DNA from: Bacteroidota bacterium
GTDB taxonomy: Bacteria > Bacteroidota > Bacteroidia > Chitinophagales > BACL12
Reading direction: 5' to 3'
DNA: 64,000 nucleotides
NCBI GenBank assembly: GCA_016706865.1
Contig: JADJIS010000002.1
Location: forward strand, 1-64,000
The notes under the pieces are model-generated. The model had not been told where the DNA came from. It searched no databases and saw nothing but the letters and a program-made list of their open reading frames with translations. This document shows, piece after piece, positions 24,791 through 33,699 of this stretch. Numbering within the stretch: the stretch's first letter is position 1; each line of letters opens with the position of its first letter. The position numbers were made by a program, and so were the translations under genes.

Positions 24791-24872
24791 AACCCTCTTT
24801 CTTGGTCAGTAGTTAATGGTCAGTGGTGAGTCAACCCAGAACTCAGAACCCTGAACTCAGAACATAGAACAT

Positions 24873-24880
24873 TATCTTTG
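24873..24880 (+). promoter_or_regulatory. Putative -7 promoter box of asd
   Basis: TATCTTTG matches TAnnTTTG and lies 17 bp before the TTG start of asd, giving a very short leader. No clear -33 TTG at the right spacing. Confidence 0.4.
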
Positions 24881-24897
24881 CATAAAAATTACAAAAA

Positions 24898-25911
24898 TTG
24901 AAAATCGCAGTTGTAGGCGCAACCGGACTTGTAGGTCAGATGATGCGCAGAATTTTGGAGGAAAGAAATTTTCCCGTTACGGAATTGATACCGGTTGCCA
25001 CGGAGCGTTCGGTGGGTAAAAAAATTAAGTTTAAGGGGGAGGACATTACAGTTGTAAGTATGGAAGAAGCACTTAAAATGGAGCCTCAAATTGCTTTGTT
25101 TAGTGCCGGTGGAAATACATCTTTGGAATGGGCGCCGGAATTTGAAAAAATAAAATGTTGGGTAATTGATAATTCGAGTGCATGGAGAATGAATGATTCA
25201 TGTGCGCTTGTAGTTCCCGAAATAAATGCCGAACATATATTGCAATTAAAAAGTGGAATAATTGCAAATCCGAATTGTTCCACTATTCAAATGGTGATGG
25301 TATTAAATCCATTGCATAAAAAATATAAAATAAAACGTATTGTTGTCTCCACTTATCAATCTGTTTCCGGGAGCGGGGCAAAAGGCATTATGCAATTATA
25401 CAACGAACGCACAAGCGGTTGTCGCATGGTGGAAAATTCTGCCTATAAATATCAGATAGATAAAAATGTAATTCCGCAGGTGGATGTTTTTTTGGATAAT
25501 GGATTTACCAAAGAAGAAATGAAAATGCATCACGAAACCAGAAAAATTTTGGGTGATGATACCATTCAGGTTTCCGCAACTGCAGTTCGTGTCCCTGTAA
25601 GTGGAGGACACAGCGAAAGTGTGAACATTGAATTTGAAAATGATTTTGATATCAAAGAAATATTTGAAATTTTAAACAATACCGAAGGCGTAATTCTTCA
25701 GGATGATCTCAGTGATCAAATATATCCTATGCCTTTAGATGCAGAGGGAAAAGATGAAGTGTTTGTTGGGAGAATACGACGCGACTACACACAAAAAAAC
25801 ACGCTCAATTGCTGGATAGTTGCCGATAATTTAAGAAAAGGCGCTGCGACCAATGCCGTTCAGATCGCCGAATGGTTGGTGAAGCAAGGGCTGGTGAAAA
25901 AAGGGATGTAG
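24898..25911 (+). CDS. asd: Aspartate-semialdehyde dehydrogenase
   Basis: Catalyses NADPH-dependent reduction of L-aspartyl-4-phosphate to aspartate semialdehyde, the branch point to lysine/diaminopimelate, threonine and methionine; cytosolic. The N-terminal Rossmann motif GATGLVGQMM is at residues 8-17; the catalytic Cys is in NPNCSTIQMV (about 128) and the active-site His and Arg in RVPVSGGHSE (about 233-242). The 337-aa length fits the family. The start is a TTG; the next in-frame Met (MMRRIL) would remove the nucleotide-binding motif, so TTG is right. It appears monocistronic, with repeats on both sides. Confidence 0.97.
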   Translation: MKIAVVGATGLVGQMMRRILEERNFPVTELIPVATERSVGKKIKFKGEDITVVSMEEALKMEPQIALFSAGGNTSLEWAPEFEKIKCWVIDNSSAWRMNDSCALVVPEINAEHILQLKSGIIANPNCSTIQMVMVLNPLHKKYKIKRIVVSTYQSVSGSGAKGIMQLYNERTSGCRMVENSAYKYQIDKNVIPQVDVFLDNGFTKEEMKMHHETRKILGDDTIQVSATAVRVPVSGGHSESVNIEFENDFDIKEIFEILNNTEGVILQDDLSDQIYPMPLDAEGKDEVFVGRIRRDYTQKNTLNCWIVADNLRKGAATNAVQIAEWLVKQGLVKKGM

Positions 25912-25970
25912 GACACGGGACAATGGACACAGGACTGGACAAAGGACAATGGAAAAGGACATATGACCCA

Positions 25971-26109
25971 CGCCGCGGTTTGGTGTTTTTCACCAACCGC
26001 AATTCGGAGGATAAATTTCATTATACAATTAATCGCTTTAGTTCGTCAACTTATAAATTATACTTTTACCTCCCCTTCAGTGGTTGGTGAAAAACACCAA
26101 ACCACGGCG
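25971..26109. repeat. Inverted-repeat element, 30-bp arms, 139 bp overall
   Basis: The left arm 25971-26000 and right arm 26080-26109 are inverted copies with 28 of 30 matches. Each arm is itself a small hairpin (TTGGTG TTTTT CACCAA). The 79-bp interior has no coding potential. REP- or MITE-like; no target duplication is obvious. Confidence 0.7.
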
Positions 26110-26179
26110 TAAAAAATTTCGCCAGAAATTTAAACTCCTCTCTCCTCTCTCCTCCCTCCTTTTCCCTATATTTGTCTTC

Positions 26180-26830
26180 ATGAAAAACCCTCTCAAAAAA
26201 CCCCTTATCAAAAAACTCCTCCTCTGGGGCACTGCTTGTTTTGTTGCGGGAATACTTTTTACTTTATTTATAAGTTATTTTATGAGTAAAACAGCAGAGG
26301 ACAAAATTTACAGTGATGTAAATAAAATTCCTGCAAAAGATGTTGCCGTAGTTTTGGGAACATCGAGATATATGGTGAACGGATATCAAAATCAGTATTT
26401 TACTTATCGCATAAAAGCAGCTTCGGAATTATATCACGCAGGAAAAGTAAAAAAGATCTTAGTGAGCGGAGATAACAGTGTTTCCAATTACAACGAACCA
26501 TTGGAAATGTTTAGTGCATTAATTGAAATGGGTGTGAATCCCGAGGATATTGTTTTAGATTTTGCCGGATTCAGAACTTTTGATTCCATGGTGCGCGCAA
26601 AAGAAGTTTTCGGATTAAATAATTTTATTGTGGTATCGCAGGAGTTTCATTGTGAACGTGCTATTTATATTGCAAATGCAAAAGATATTAATGTTACTGC
26701 ATACACCGCAAGAGATCCTTACACTTCCACCAAAACCAATCTGAGAGAGTATCCTGCACGGGTTAGCGCGTTTCTGGATTGTTATATCATCAAAACAAAA
26801 CCACATTTTCTCGGTGAAAAATTGATGTAA
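26180..26830 (+). CDS. SanA/YdcF-type DUF218 inner-membrane protein
   Basis: An upstream in-frame ATG at 26084 lies inside the inverted repeat, so the ATG at 26180 (MKNPLKKPLIKKLLLWGTA) is chosen; it places a single N-terminal TM helix (about residues 14-34) right after a basic cytoplasmic tail. The DUF218 domain follows: KDVAVVLGTSRY (about 55-66), KIILVSGDN-type strand (KKILVSGDNS, about 92-101), a conserved acidic segment NEPLEMF, and VVSQEFHCERAIYIA (about 155-169). SanA of E. coli is the named relative (vancomycin exclusion at high temperature); the domain is thought to act on envelope precursors. The 216-aa length is typical. Catalytic role not established. Confidence 0.85.
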   Translation: MKNPLKKPLIKKLLLWGTACFVAGILFTLFISYFMSKTAEDKIYSDVNKIPAKDVAVVLGTSRYMVNGYQNQYFTYRIKAASELYHAGKVKKILVSGDNSVSNYNEPLEMFSALIEMGVNPEDIVLDFAGFRTFDSMVRAKEVFGLNNFIVVSQEFHCERAIYIANAKDINVTAYTARDPYTSTKTNLREYPARVSAFLDCYIIKTKPHFLGEKLM

Positions 26831-26877
26831 TGGCGGGAATTTAATTTGAGCATACAATTATTTCCTAAATTAATTAA

Positions 26878-27213
26878 ATGCAAAATCTTCAATATTTTAT
26901 TTTATTCGCAGGAGCCTGGGCTTTAATTAATGGAATTCTTCACGATATATTTGTTTTAAAAGAAAAAAAACCTTTCGACCGCGATCTTATCCGACTTTTA
27001 ATTGATGGACATATTTTAATTTTTTCGGGAATATTTTATTTAATAAGTGCAAGGGGAATTTTGCAAGGAGAAACAACTTCATTTTTAGTATGCATTTGCA
27101 CTTCACTTTTTTTATTGGGATATTGTTTTTTTATTTTTAAAATTCTTCCTTCCTTTGGCACAATTATTATTAATTTAATAGCTTTGATTTGGCTTTTGGT
27201 AGTTTTTATATAA
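26878..27213 (+). CDS. Small four-helix membrane protein, unknown function
   Basis: 111 aa with four predicted TM helices at about 4-22 (YFILFAGAWALINGIL), 40-60 (LIDGHILIFSGIFYLIS), 69-87 and 90-110. A conserved-looking KEKKPFDRDL loop lies between helices 1 and 2. No named domain is recognised; small proteins of this sort are common in Bacteroidota. It ends 24 bp before the first DUF2147 gene, in the same orientation, so cotranscription is plausible. Confidence 0.7.
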   Translation: MQNLQYFILFAGAWALINGILHDIFVLKEKKPFDRDLIRLLIDGHILIFSGIFYLISARGILQGETTSFLVCICTSLFLLGYCFFIFKILPSFGTIIINLIALIWLLVVFI

Positions 27214-27237
27214 CTTTATAACATAAACCTCACAATT

Positions 27238-27666
27238 ATGAAAAAGTTTATCGGTCTTATTTGTATTTTAATGATCACCTCGTCAATGCATGCTCAAACC
27301 TGGACTGACGCGTGTGTTGGTGGTTGGATAAACGGAGATGGCGACGGGAAAATAGTGATCTATAAAGAAGGTGATAAATACTACGGGAAAATTACCTGGT
27401 TGCGCGAACCCAATGAGGAGGATGGAACTCCAAAGGTTGATGATGAAAATCCCGACAAATCGAAACAGAAACAACCTATCATGGGCCTGGTAATTCTAAA
27501 GAATTTCACTTTTGAAGAAGGTTTCTGGAAGAACGGCAGCATCTACGATCCCAAGAACGGCAGAACTTATGATTGCGAAATGTGGTTGGATGGTAAAGAC
27601 AAGTTAAAAATTCGCGGTTACTGGGGTATTGTTTACCGAACCGAAACCTGGACCAAAGCAAAATAA
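27238..27666 (+). CDS. Secreted DUF2147 protein 1
   Basis: Signal peptide MKKFIGLICILMITSSMHAQ, then a DUF2147 domain: GGWINGDGDGKIVIYKEGDK, YYGKITWLREP (about residues 45-55), a flexible PNEEDGTPKVDDENPDKS loop, MGLVILKNF, and WKNGSIYDPKNGRTYDCEMW with a final RGYWGIVYRTETW. 142 aa, typical for the family, which is periplasmic, beta-rich and of unknown biochemical role. The next gene is a tandem paralogue starting 23 bp downstream, so the pair is an operon formed by gene duplication. Confidence 0.9.
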   Translation: MKKFIGLICILMITSSMHAQTWTDACVGGWINGDGDGKIVIYKEGDKYYGKITWLREPNEEDGTPKVDDENPDKSKQKQPIMGLVILKNFTFEEGFWKNGSIYDPKNGRTYDCEMWLDGKDKLKIRGYWGIVYRTETWTKAK

Positions 27667-27689
27667 ATTCAGCATACTTTTTTTATCCT

Positions 27690-28121
27690 ATGAAATTGTT
27701 TATCACTTCCCTATTCTTTTTATTAATGCATCCAGCTGCCAAAGCGCAGGGAAATGCAGATGCCGTAATTGGAAAATGGATGTCTGATAATGGCCGTCTG
27801 ATCGTGGAAATTTATAAATCGGGAAATAAATATTACGGTAAAATAAACTGGTTATATATACAAACCGATCCCAAAACAGGAAAACCGAGAACGGATATAG
27901 AAAATCCGGATGCTTCTAAAAGAAATGTTCCGCTTATAGGATTAGTTGTATTAAAAAACTTTGAATTTAAAGACGGATTCTGGCAAAACGGAACCGTTTA
28001 TAACTCACAAAACGGAAAGACCTATGATTGTGAATTCTGGATGGAAGGAAAAAATAAACTGGTGCTTCGGGGATATTGGGGATTTGTTTATCACACGGAA
28101 TACTGGACGAGAAAAGAATAA
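27690..28121 (+). CDS. Secreted DUF2147 protein 2
   Basis: Signal peptide MKLFITSLFFLLMHPAAKAQ, then the DUF2147 layout: IGKWMSDNGRLIVEIYKSGN, YYGKINWLY, KTGKPRTDIENPDAS loop, LIGLVVLKNFEF, WQNGTVYNSQNGKTYDCEFW, and RGYWGFVYHTEYW at the C-terminus. 143 aa and about half identical by eye to the preceding gene. Termination occurs at the strong hairpin that overlaps its stop codon. Confidence 0.9.
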   Translation: MKLFITSLFFLLMHPAAKAQGNADAVIGKWMSDNGRLIVEIYKSGNKYYGKINWLYIQTDPKTGKPRTDIENPDASKRNVPLIGLVVLKNFEFKDGFWQNGTVYNSQNGKTYDCEFWMEGKNKLVLRGYWGFVYHTEYWTRKE

Positions 28122-28151
28122 AAAAAGCGGAATAATTACTCCGCTTTTTTT
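28121..28151. terminator. Bidirectional terminator
   Basis: AAAAAAGCGGA (28121-28131) pairs with TCCGCTTTTTT (28140-28150) around an 8-base loop. Serves the DUF2147 operon and the facing minus-strand lipoprotein. Confidence 0.9.
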
Positions 28152-28162
28152 ATTTTAGATAT

Positions 28163-28927
28163 TTACTTTTTTAAACTTCCTGTAACATCATAATTAATAT
28201 TATCCTGACCCGCTTTTACCCATACCACCTTTCCATTTAATTTTTCATCAACTATAGTTGCAGTAAAATCCATGTGACCATTTTCCGCACTCTGAAAATT
28301 ACATTCCATAGTTATTTTTCCATCTTGTTCCCAGGCTTTATAAGGTGATTTAGAAAAACCAAAAGGTTCACAACTTGGGCTTCTCAAAGTTCCACCTTCA
28401 AAGGTCCAATCTTCATCGTATGCAGTTTCCGGTTTACCGGTTTCCATTGTATTTGTTACATAAACTTTTCCATCCAGCGATATTTCTTTTTTCTGAGGTA
28501 ATAATCCGGAGGATCCTTCAAATGTATAAAACATATCTGCCTGTCCCTCTTTTTTCCACACCATATCACCGTGAATTTTATCTCCCATTACCATCCCTTT
28601 CCAGGTCATGGTTCCTTCAGCATTACCTTGCATAACTGCTTCGAAATTGTAATTCTCTCCATTCTTTTTCGCAGTATACACACAGGACGTAAATCCCCAT
28701 TCGTGGCATTGCAGATTATCGAAAATACTGTCCTTAAAAATAATTTGTTCCTGCACCCCTGTTTCTGGTTTTCCTTTTTCCATGGTGGTGACAACAAATT
28801 GTTTATCGCCGATAATTACATTTTCAGGAGTTGCCTGTGAACAAGAATAAAATGGTGAAAATAAAATAGTAAAAGTAAACAGGATCAACATAGTTGATCT
28901 TGATTTGGGTTTTGTTTTAATTAACAT
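28163..28927 (-). CDS. Lipoprotein with two internal repeats, unknown function
   Basis: A second Met (MLILFTFTILFSPFYSCSQ, residue 13) probably starts the SpII signal; its lipobox is FYSC. The mature part is two homologous halves of about 100 aa: both contain a GKPET phrase (TTMEKGKPETG and TNTMETGKPETA), a Cys-containing WGFTSC / PFGFSKSPY block, a xNGHMDFT / AEGTMTWKG strand and a (V)WKKEGQADMFY / VWVKAGQDNINY end. The halves look like an internal duplication of a beta-rich domain. No family name recognised. Outer-membrane anchored by prediction. Confidence 0.75.
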   Translation of the reverse strand: MLIKTKPKSRSTMLILFTFTILFSPFYSCSQATPENVIIGDKQFVVTTMEKGKPETGVQEQIIFKDSIFDNLQCHEWGFTSCVYTAKKNGENYNFEAVMQGNAEGTMTWKGMVMGDKIHGDMVWKKEGQADMFYTFEGSSGLLPQKKEISLDGKVYVTNTMETGKPETAYDEDWTFEGGTLRSPSCEPFGFSKSPYKAWEQDGKITMECNFQSAENGHMDFTATIVDEKLNGKVVWVKAGQDNINYDVTGSLKK

Positions 28928-29005
28928 AGTAGTGCGTTTAGGTTAAATAAAAAGGTGTTTCCGGATGGTACATCCGAAAGTTACCATACCAAATATACAA
29001 ATTAT

Positions 29006-30283
29006 TTACTTAGAAATGGAGCTAAAACCCGTATACTTATGCAATACCTCCGGCATATTGATGCCATTTTCCGTTTGATTGTTTTCCAACAGGGCTGCAA
29101 CTATCCTTGGTAACGCCAGGGCACTTCCATTTAAGGTATGCACCAATTTATTTTTACCATCTGCAGCATCTTTATACCTGCATTTCATTCTGTTGGATTG
29201 AAAGGTTTCGAAGTTGGAAACAGAACTTACTTCCAACCATCTTTTTTGTGCAGCTGAATATACTTCGAAGTCATAAGTAATTGCGGAAGAAAATCCCATA
29301 TCGCCTCCACACAATCTTAAAATTCGATAAGGTAATTGTAAGGAGATAATAATATCTTCCACATGTTTTACCATTTTCTCCAATAATAAATCCGATTGAT
29401 CGGGATGTGCAATTTGTACTATCTCCACTTTATCAAACTGATGCAAACGATTTAATCCTCGTACATCTTTTCCATAACTTCCAGCTTCTCTTCTGAAACA
29501 TGGAGTGTACGCCGTCATTTTAATTGGTAATTCATCTTCCTTCACAATTACATCCCGATAAATATTTGTTATGGGAACTTCTGCAGTGGGAATTAAAAAA
29601 TAATTATCCTCCACGGCATGATACATCTGTCCTTCTTTATCGGGCAATTGTCCTGTTCCAAAACCGGATGCTTCATTAATCATTAATGGAGGAATATATT
29701 CTGTGTAACCCGCATCTGTTGCGCGATCCAGAAAGAACGAAATTAATGCACGTTGCAATTTTGCACCCTTTCCGATATAAACCGGAAATCCACTTCCCGT
29801 AATTTTATTTCCTAATTCAAAATCAATTAAATTATATGTAGTGGTGAGTTCCCAATGCGGAACAGGTTCAAAATTAAATTTAGGAACATCTCCACCTTTT
29901 TTTATTTCTACATTTTCTTCGGGATTTAATCCTGCAGGAACAATTTCTTGCGGAAGATTGGGGAGAGTTAATAAGATCTCTTTAATTTTTTCCGTTGTGC
30001 TTGTATGAGTTTCCTCCAGAGCTGAGGTTTTTATTTTCAGATCTGCGATCATAAATTTCTTTGTCTCCGCATCTTCGTTTTTACCCTGTGCCATCAATTT
30101 TCCGATTTCTTTGGAGGTACTGTTTATTTCCGCAAGGATATTATCCAGATCGGTCTGAATTTTTTTTCTGTCGTCATCCAATAATAAAATGGTATCGATT
30201 AACTGTATATCAAATTTATTTCTTTTTGCAAGTCGTTTTTTCGCAGTTTCGGTATTCGTCCTCAGGTAATTTATATCTAACAT
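29006..30283 (-). CDS. serS: Seryl-tRNA synthetase
   Basis: Charges tRNA-Ser (and tRNA-Sec where present) with serine; cytosolic class II synthetase. N-terminal coiled-coil tRNA-binding arm spans about residues 1-110 (LDDDRKKIQTDLDNILAEIN). Class II motif 2 is in CFRREAGSYGKDVRGLNRLH (about 268-287) and motif 3 in NGSALALPRIVAALLEN (about 387-403); the TAEVPI serine-binding motif is near 234. 425 aa, as expected. It is divergent from rho across 301 bp that contain no other gene and must hold both promoters. Confidence 0.98.
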   Translation of the reverse strand: MLDINYLRTNTETAKKRLAKRNKFDIQLIDTILLLDDDRKKIQTDLDNILAEINSTSKEIGKLMAQGKNEDAETKKFMIADLKIKTSALEETHTSTTEKIKEILLTLPNLPQEIVPAGLNPEENVEIKKGGDVPKFNFEPVPHWELTTTYNLIDFELGNKITGSGFPVYIGKGAKLQRALISFFLDRATDAGYTEYIPPLMINEASGFGTGQLPDKEGQMYHAVEDNYFLIPTAEVPITNIYRDVIVKEDELPIKMTAYTPCFRREAGSYGKDVRGLNRLHQFDKVEIVQIAHPDQSDLLLEKMVKHVEDIIISLQLPYRILRLCGGDMGFSSAITYDFEVYSAAQKRWLEVSSVSNFETFQSNRMKCRYKDAADGKNKLVHTLNGSALALPRIVAALLENNQTENGINMPEVLHKYTGFSSISK

Positions 30284-30584
30284 GATAGCTCTTTTGGGGG
30301 CAAATATAACCCGTATTTTGCTGCCTGAAATGCCCGAAGGGAGGTGTTTTCGCTTAAATTCATCAAAAACATGCCATAAGTGACATGGTTTTTGCGGTTT
30401 TTTTTGTTTTTGTAAAATATCCGCCTTATCATTGCACCGTAAAGTCCTCGAAGTAAGTAGCGGACATCTCGTCTGAATATTTCAAAATCAGGTTTATTCA
30501 GTAAATTTTTTCCCAACTTTTCGTTTTTTAATAATCGACGTACTGTTAAATTTTTGAATTTTTTTCTAACCAATATAAGCTTGT

Positions 30585-32102
30585 ATGTATACTGAAGCAC
30601 AGTTGAACGATATGCTCGTTCCTGAACTGAGAGAGATCGCTGATCCATTCCATATTCCGAATTACAAAAAAATGGGCAAGAGCGAATTAGTGGGTGCTAT
30701 TGTTGATGCACAAATTTCGTCTGAAGCAGATAAAAAAGACCGCAAACGCATTCTTCGTCCGCGCAAGAAAAAGGATACTCCTGTTGATAGTGAAGTTTCC
30801 GATAAATTCAGCAATCCGCAATTATCCTTTGAGGAAGACCTTCCTGTGGAAGAACCGAAAAAAGAGGAACCTGTAGAAAAACAACAGGTTGACCAGGTAA
30901 ATGAATCGGTGGAACCTCCAGTTAAAGAGGAAATGCAGATGCCGCAATATCCTAAAAAGAACCGTGAAGGCAGATTTAATATCGACCTCGACGGCGCTGT
31001 TCCGGGTGAAGGTGTTTTGGAAATGATGCCCGATGGATATGGTTTTTTGCGAAGTGCCGATTATAATTATCTCACTTCTCCCGATGATATTTATGTTTCT
31101 CCCTCACAAATAAAACTTTTTGGATTAAAGACCGGCGACTGGGTTGCAGGTTTTATCCGCCCTCCGAAAGAAGGGGAAAAATACTTCGCATTATTACGCG
31201 TGGAAACCATTAACGGCCGCGATCCTAAAGAAATCCGCGACCGTGTGCCTTTCGATTATTTAACTCCGTTATTTCCGGATGAAAAACTGAATCTGGTTTA
31301 TAGCGCAACAGATTATTCAACACGTGTAATTGATCTTTTTACTCCCATAGGAAAAGGTCAGCGCGGAATGATAGTAGCGCAACCAAAAGTGGGTAAAACA
31401 TTTTTGTTGAAGTCGATCGCCAATGCCATTGCACAAAATCACCCTGAAATATATCTCATCGTTCTATTAATTGATGAGCGCCCGGAAGAGGTTACAGATA
31501 TGGAACGCAGTGTAAATGCCGAAGTTGTGGCAAGTACATTTGATGAGCCGGCTGATAAACACGTAAAGGTTTCGAGTATTGTTTTACAAAAGGCAAAACG
31601 TATGGTGGAATGCGGACAGGATGTTGTTATCCTGCTCGATTCGATAACGCGTCTTGCACGAGCGCATAATACGGTGGCTCCTTCCTCAGGTAAAGTATTA
31701 TCGGGTGGTGTGGAAGCTAATGCGATGCAAAAACCGAAACAGTTTTTTGGTGCTGCACGTAATATTGAGAACGGAGGTTCATTAACAATTTTAGCAACTG
31801 CTTTAATTGATACTGGAAGTAAAATGGATGAGGTAATTTTTGAGGAATTTAAAGGTACCGGTAATATGGAACTTCAGCTCGACAGAAAATTATTCAACAA
31901 ACGTATATTCCCAAGTGTGGATGTTACCGCCAGTTCAACTCGTCGCGATGATCTTTTACATGAAAAAGATGTTTTGAAACGTATCTGGGTATTAAGAAAT
32001 CATCTTGCAGATATGAATACCGAAGAAAGCATGCAATTTATTTTACAAAACATGCGCGGAACCAGAAGCAATGAAGAGTTTTTGGCAACGATGAACGGAT
32101 AA
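30585..32102 (+). CDS. rho: Transcription termination factor Rho
   Basis: Hexameric RNA-dependent ATPase that ends transcription. An N-terminal Rho-N/SAP-like region (residues 1-45) is followed by a lineage-typical charged insertion (about 45-135, Lys/Glu/Pro rich), the RNA-binding cold-shock domain (GVLEMMPDGYGFLRSADYNY, about 144-165) and the RecA-type ATPase. Walker A is QPKVGKTFLLK (about 267-277), where most Rho proteins have PKAGKT; the GKT is kept. Walker B is DVVILLDSITRLARAHN (about 346-362), and the Q/R loops follow. 505 aa, longer than E. coli Rho because of the insertion. Strong terminator immediately downstream. Confidence 0.98.
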   Translation: MYTEAQLNDMLVPELREIADPFHIPNYKKMGKSELVGAIVDAQISSEADKKDRKRILRPRKKKDTPVDSEVSDKFSNPQLSFEEDLPVEEPKKEEPVEKQQVDQVNESVEPPVKEEMQMPQYPKKNREGRFNIDLDGAVPGEGVLEMMPDGYGFLRSADYNYLTSPDDIYVSPSQIKLFGLKTGDWVAGFIRPPKEGEKYFALLRVETINGRDPKEIRDRVPFDYLTPLFPDEKLNLVYSATDYSTRVIDLFTPIGKGQRGMIVAQPKVGKTFLLKSIANAIAQNHPEIYLIVLLIDERPEEVTDMERSVNAEVVASTFDEPADKHVKVSSIVLQKAKRMVECGQDVVILLDSITRLARAHNTVAPSSGKVLSGGVEANAMQKPKQFFGAARNIENGGSLTILATALIDTGSKMDEVIFEEFKGTGNMELQLDRKLFNKRIFPSVDVTASSTRRDDLLHEKDVLKRIWVLRNHLADMNTEESMQFILQNMRGTRSNEEFLATMNG

Positions 32103-32123
32103 TTATTTTTAAATTATAAAATT

Positions 32124-32156
32124 AAAATGCAGCGCCCAGGTGCTGCATTTTTTTTT
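32124..32156. terminator. Bidirectional terminator after rho
   Basis: AAAATGCAGC (32124-32133) pairs with GCTGCATTTT (32142-32151), 8-base loop, then a long T-run. It reaches the stop codon of the facing minus-strand gene. Confidence 0.9.
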
Positions 32157-32637
32157 ATTTGATCAGGTTGAGTTTTTCTAATTCCCTTTTATAATCATAT
32201 TGCAGATCCTCATGCATTTTCGCAATTGCGATCCCGATCTTTTTTAATTGCATCTGATATAAATTAAATAACGCGCCGCTTTTTGAAAAGTCAATTTTTA
32301 AGGAACGAATTTTATAACAAAAATAAATGCGCACATCAGTCTCCGTTTCCGGATTTCCGGAGAAACGAATATATTTATTAATTGCTCTTAATACTTTTCG
32401 AATACTTTTTTTTGCGAGATATAAATTAGAGATATTCATCTCCTTAAAGTGTTCATCCATTTCTTCTTTAATTCCATCAATAAAGGCGGATTCATCATTA
32501 GATTCAAAAAGGATGTAAGTAAGAAGTTCCTTATTTTCCTTTTTATATCTCATCAACCGCGCACAAAGTTCCATTACCTCTCCTGGATCGCGGGTTTTTA
32601 ATTCCTTTTTAATTTCATTAATGGTTGCTGATTTCAT
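32155..32637 (-). CDS. Conserved all-helical hypothetical protein (160 aa)
   Basis: Predicted soluble and helical, without signal peptide or TM segment: MKSATINEIKKELKTRDPGE, LCARLMRYKKENKELLTYIL, then a basic region AKKSIRKVLRAINKYIRFSG and a closing helical stretch ending ELEKLNLIK. The layout resembles a hypothetical protein widely kept next to housekeeping genes in Bacteroidota, but I cannot name it or give a function. Convergent with rho and sharing its terminator. Confidence 0.75.
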   Translation of the reverse strand: MKSATINEIKKELKTRDPGEVMELCARLMRYKKENKELLTYILFESNDESAFIDGIKEEMDEHFKEMNISNLYLAKKSIRKVLRAINKYIRFSGNPETETDVRIYFCYKIRSLKIDFSKSGALFNLYQMQLKKIGIAIAKMHEDLQYDYKRELEKLNLIK

Positions 32638-32741
32638 TTTACAAGGTAAATCTACGTTTTTAAATGGTACGATTTAATTTCATTCAAACGAGGTTTACAT
32701 GTATAGCCAGTCTCGATTGTTGATCATCGCATGTATAAGGT

Positions 32742-33122
32742 GGGATATAATGTCACCCCTACCCGGGGTTACCGTGGATTTTTGTTTCGGTTTTATTATA
32801 ATAATGCCACCCCTACCCGGGGTTTTGTTCTTGCATTCCATGAATCTGATTATTCCAAAAATACTTTAATGTTAATACGGAATAAAGTTTTTCCGCTATA
32901 TATTGTAAAAAGTAAATTTAATCCCCTTTAATCTCAGAGCTGGGGTGTCATAATTATTGAATAACAGAAACGCAAAGTTGACTTGAACCCCATGTAAAGG
33001 GCATTATTCAAATTAACCGAGCCTGTACGATGAATTTAAACCCCGGGTAGGGGTGATATTATTATAGAAAGCCATACATGTGAAGTAGATTTAAACCCCG
33101 GATAGGGGTGATATTATATCCC
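32742..33122. repeat. Nested inverted repeat with CACCCCTACCCGGGGTT cores
   Basis: Four copies of a 29-32 bp block. A (32742-32770) and B (32793-32824) are in forward orientation; B' (33038-33066) and A' (33094-33122) are their inverted partners, so the order is A B ... B' A'. Outer arms share GGGATATAAT, inner arms share TTATTATAATAAT-like flanks. The 210-bp centre has no open frame of note. Transposon-like geometry with no transposase. The stretch 32638-33213 holds nothing else. Confidence 0.8.
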
Positions 33123-33147
33123 ATAATACAAATTAGCCTGTTGATTT

Positions 33148-33681
33148 ATGAATGTATCAAAAGATCAATCTCCTATTTATCTTAAAAAAAGTATACCTTT
33201 TAAAAATATTGTTATGTCAATAATAAAAATCTTCACTGATGGAAGTTGCCACACCCAACTAAAAACCGGTGCATGGGTTGCATTGATTTTTGTTGAGGAT
33301 AAAAAAATCGTTTTGCAAAATGTGGTGGAAAATACCACACACAACAGAATGGAATTATCTGCAGTGATAGCTGCAATACATTATGTAACAGAAAACAATT
33401 TTGTGTATTCGGGAATTGAAATTTATTCTGATAGTCAGTACGTGGTTGATCTTGTAGATCGAAAAGAAAGACTTAAAAACAATCTCTTTATCACTAAAAA
33501 AGGAACTCCCGTACAAAATGCAGATCTTGTACAAAACTTAATCACTTTAATGGAAGAATTCCCTCTTATCTTTATAAAAGTAAAAGCACATCAAAGATCA
33601 ACATCTGAAATAAATTATAATCGGGAAGCGGATATATTAGTGCGATCATTAGTTAGATCGGCTGTTGGTCGTGAATCGTGA
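33148..33681 (+). CDS. Ribonuclease H family protein (RNase HI-like)
   Basis: The ATG at 33214 (MSIIKIFTDGSC) is the likely start; an in-frame ATG at 33148 would add 22 poorly conserved residues. Catalytic acidic residues of RNase HI are all visible: Asp in IFTDGSC, Glu in HNRMELSAV, Asp in IYSDSQYV and Asp in NREADILV. The HRxS-like loop is VKAHQRST. Cleaves RNA in RNA:DNA hybrids (Okazaki primers, R-loops). 155 aa from the second start, the usual size for the family. Flanked by repeat clusters on both sides. Confidence 0.9.
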   Translation: MNVSKDQSPIYLKKSIPFKNIVMSIIKIFTDGSCHTQLKTGAWVALIFVEDKKIVLQNVVENTTHNRMELSAVIAAIHYVTENNFVYSGIEIYSDSQYVVDLVDRKERLKNNLFITKKGTPVQNADLVQNLITLMEEFPLIFIKVKAHQRSTSEINYNREADILVRSLVRSAVGRES

Positions 33682-33699
33682 ATCCGGTACATACGTTAG

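Noticed and set aside
32731..32931. 66-aa plus-strand open frame
   Set aside because: It lies within the nested inverted repeat and encodes its core twice (TPTRG-type peptide); no start context or homologous feature supports a gene.
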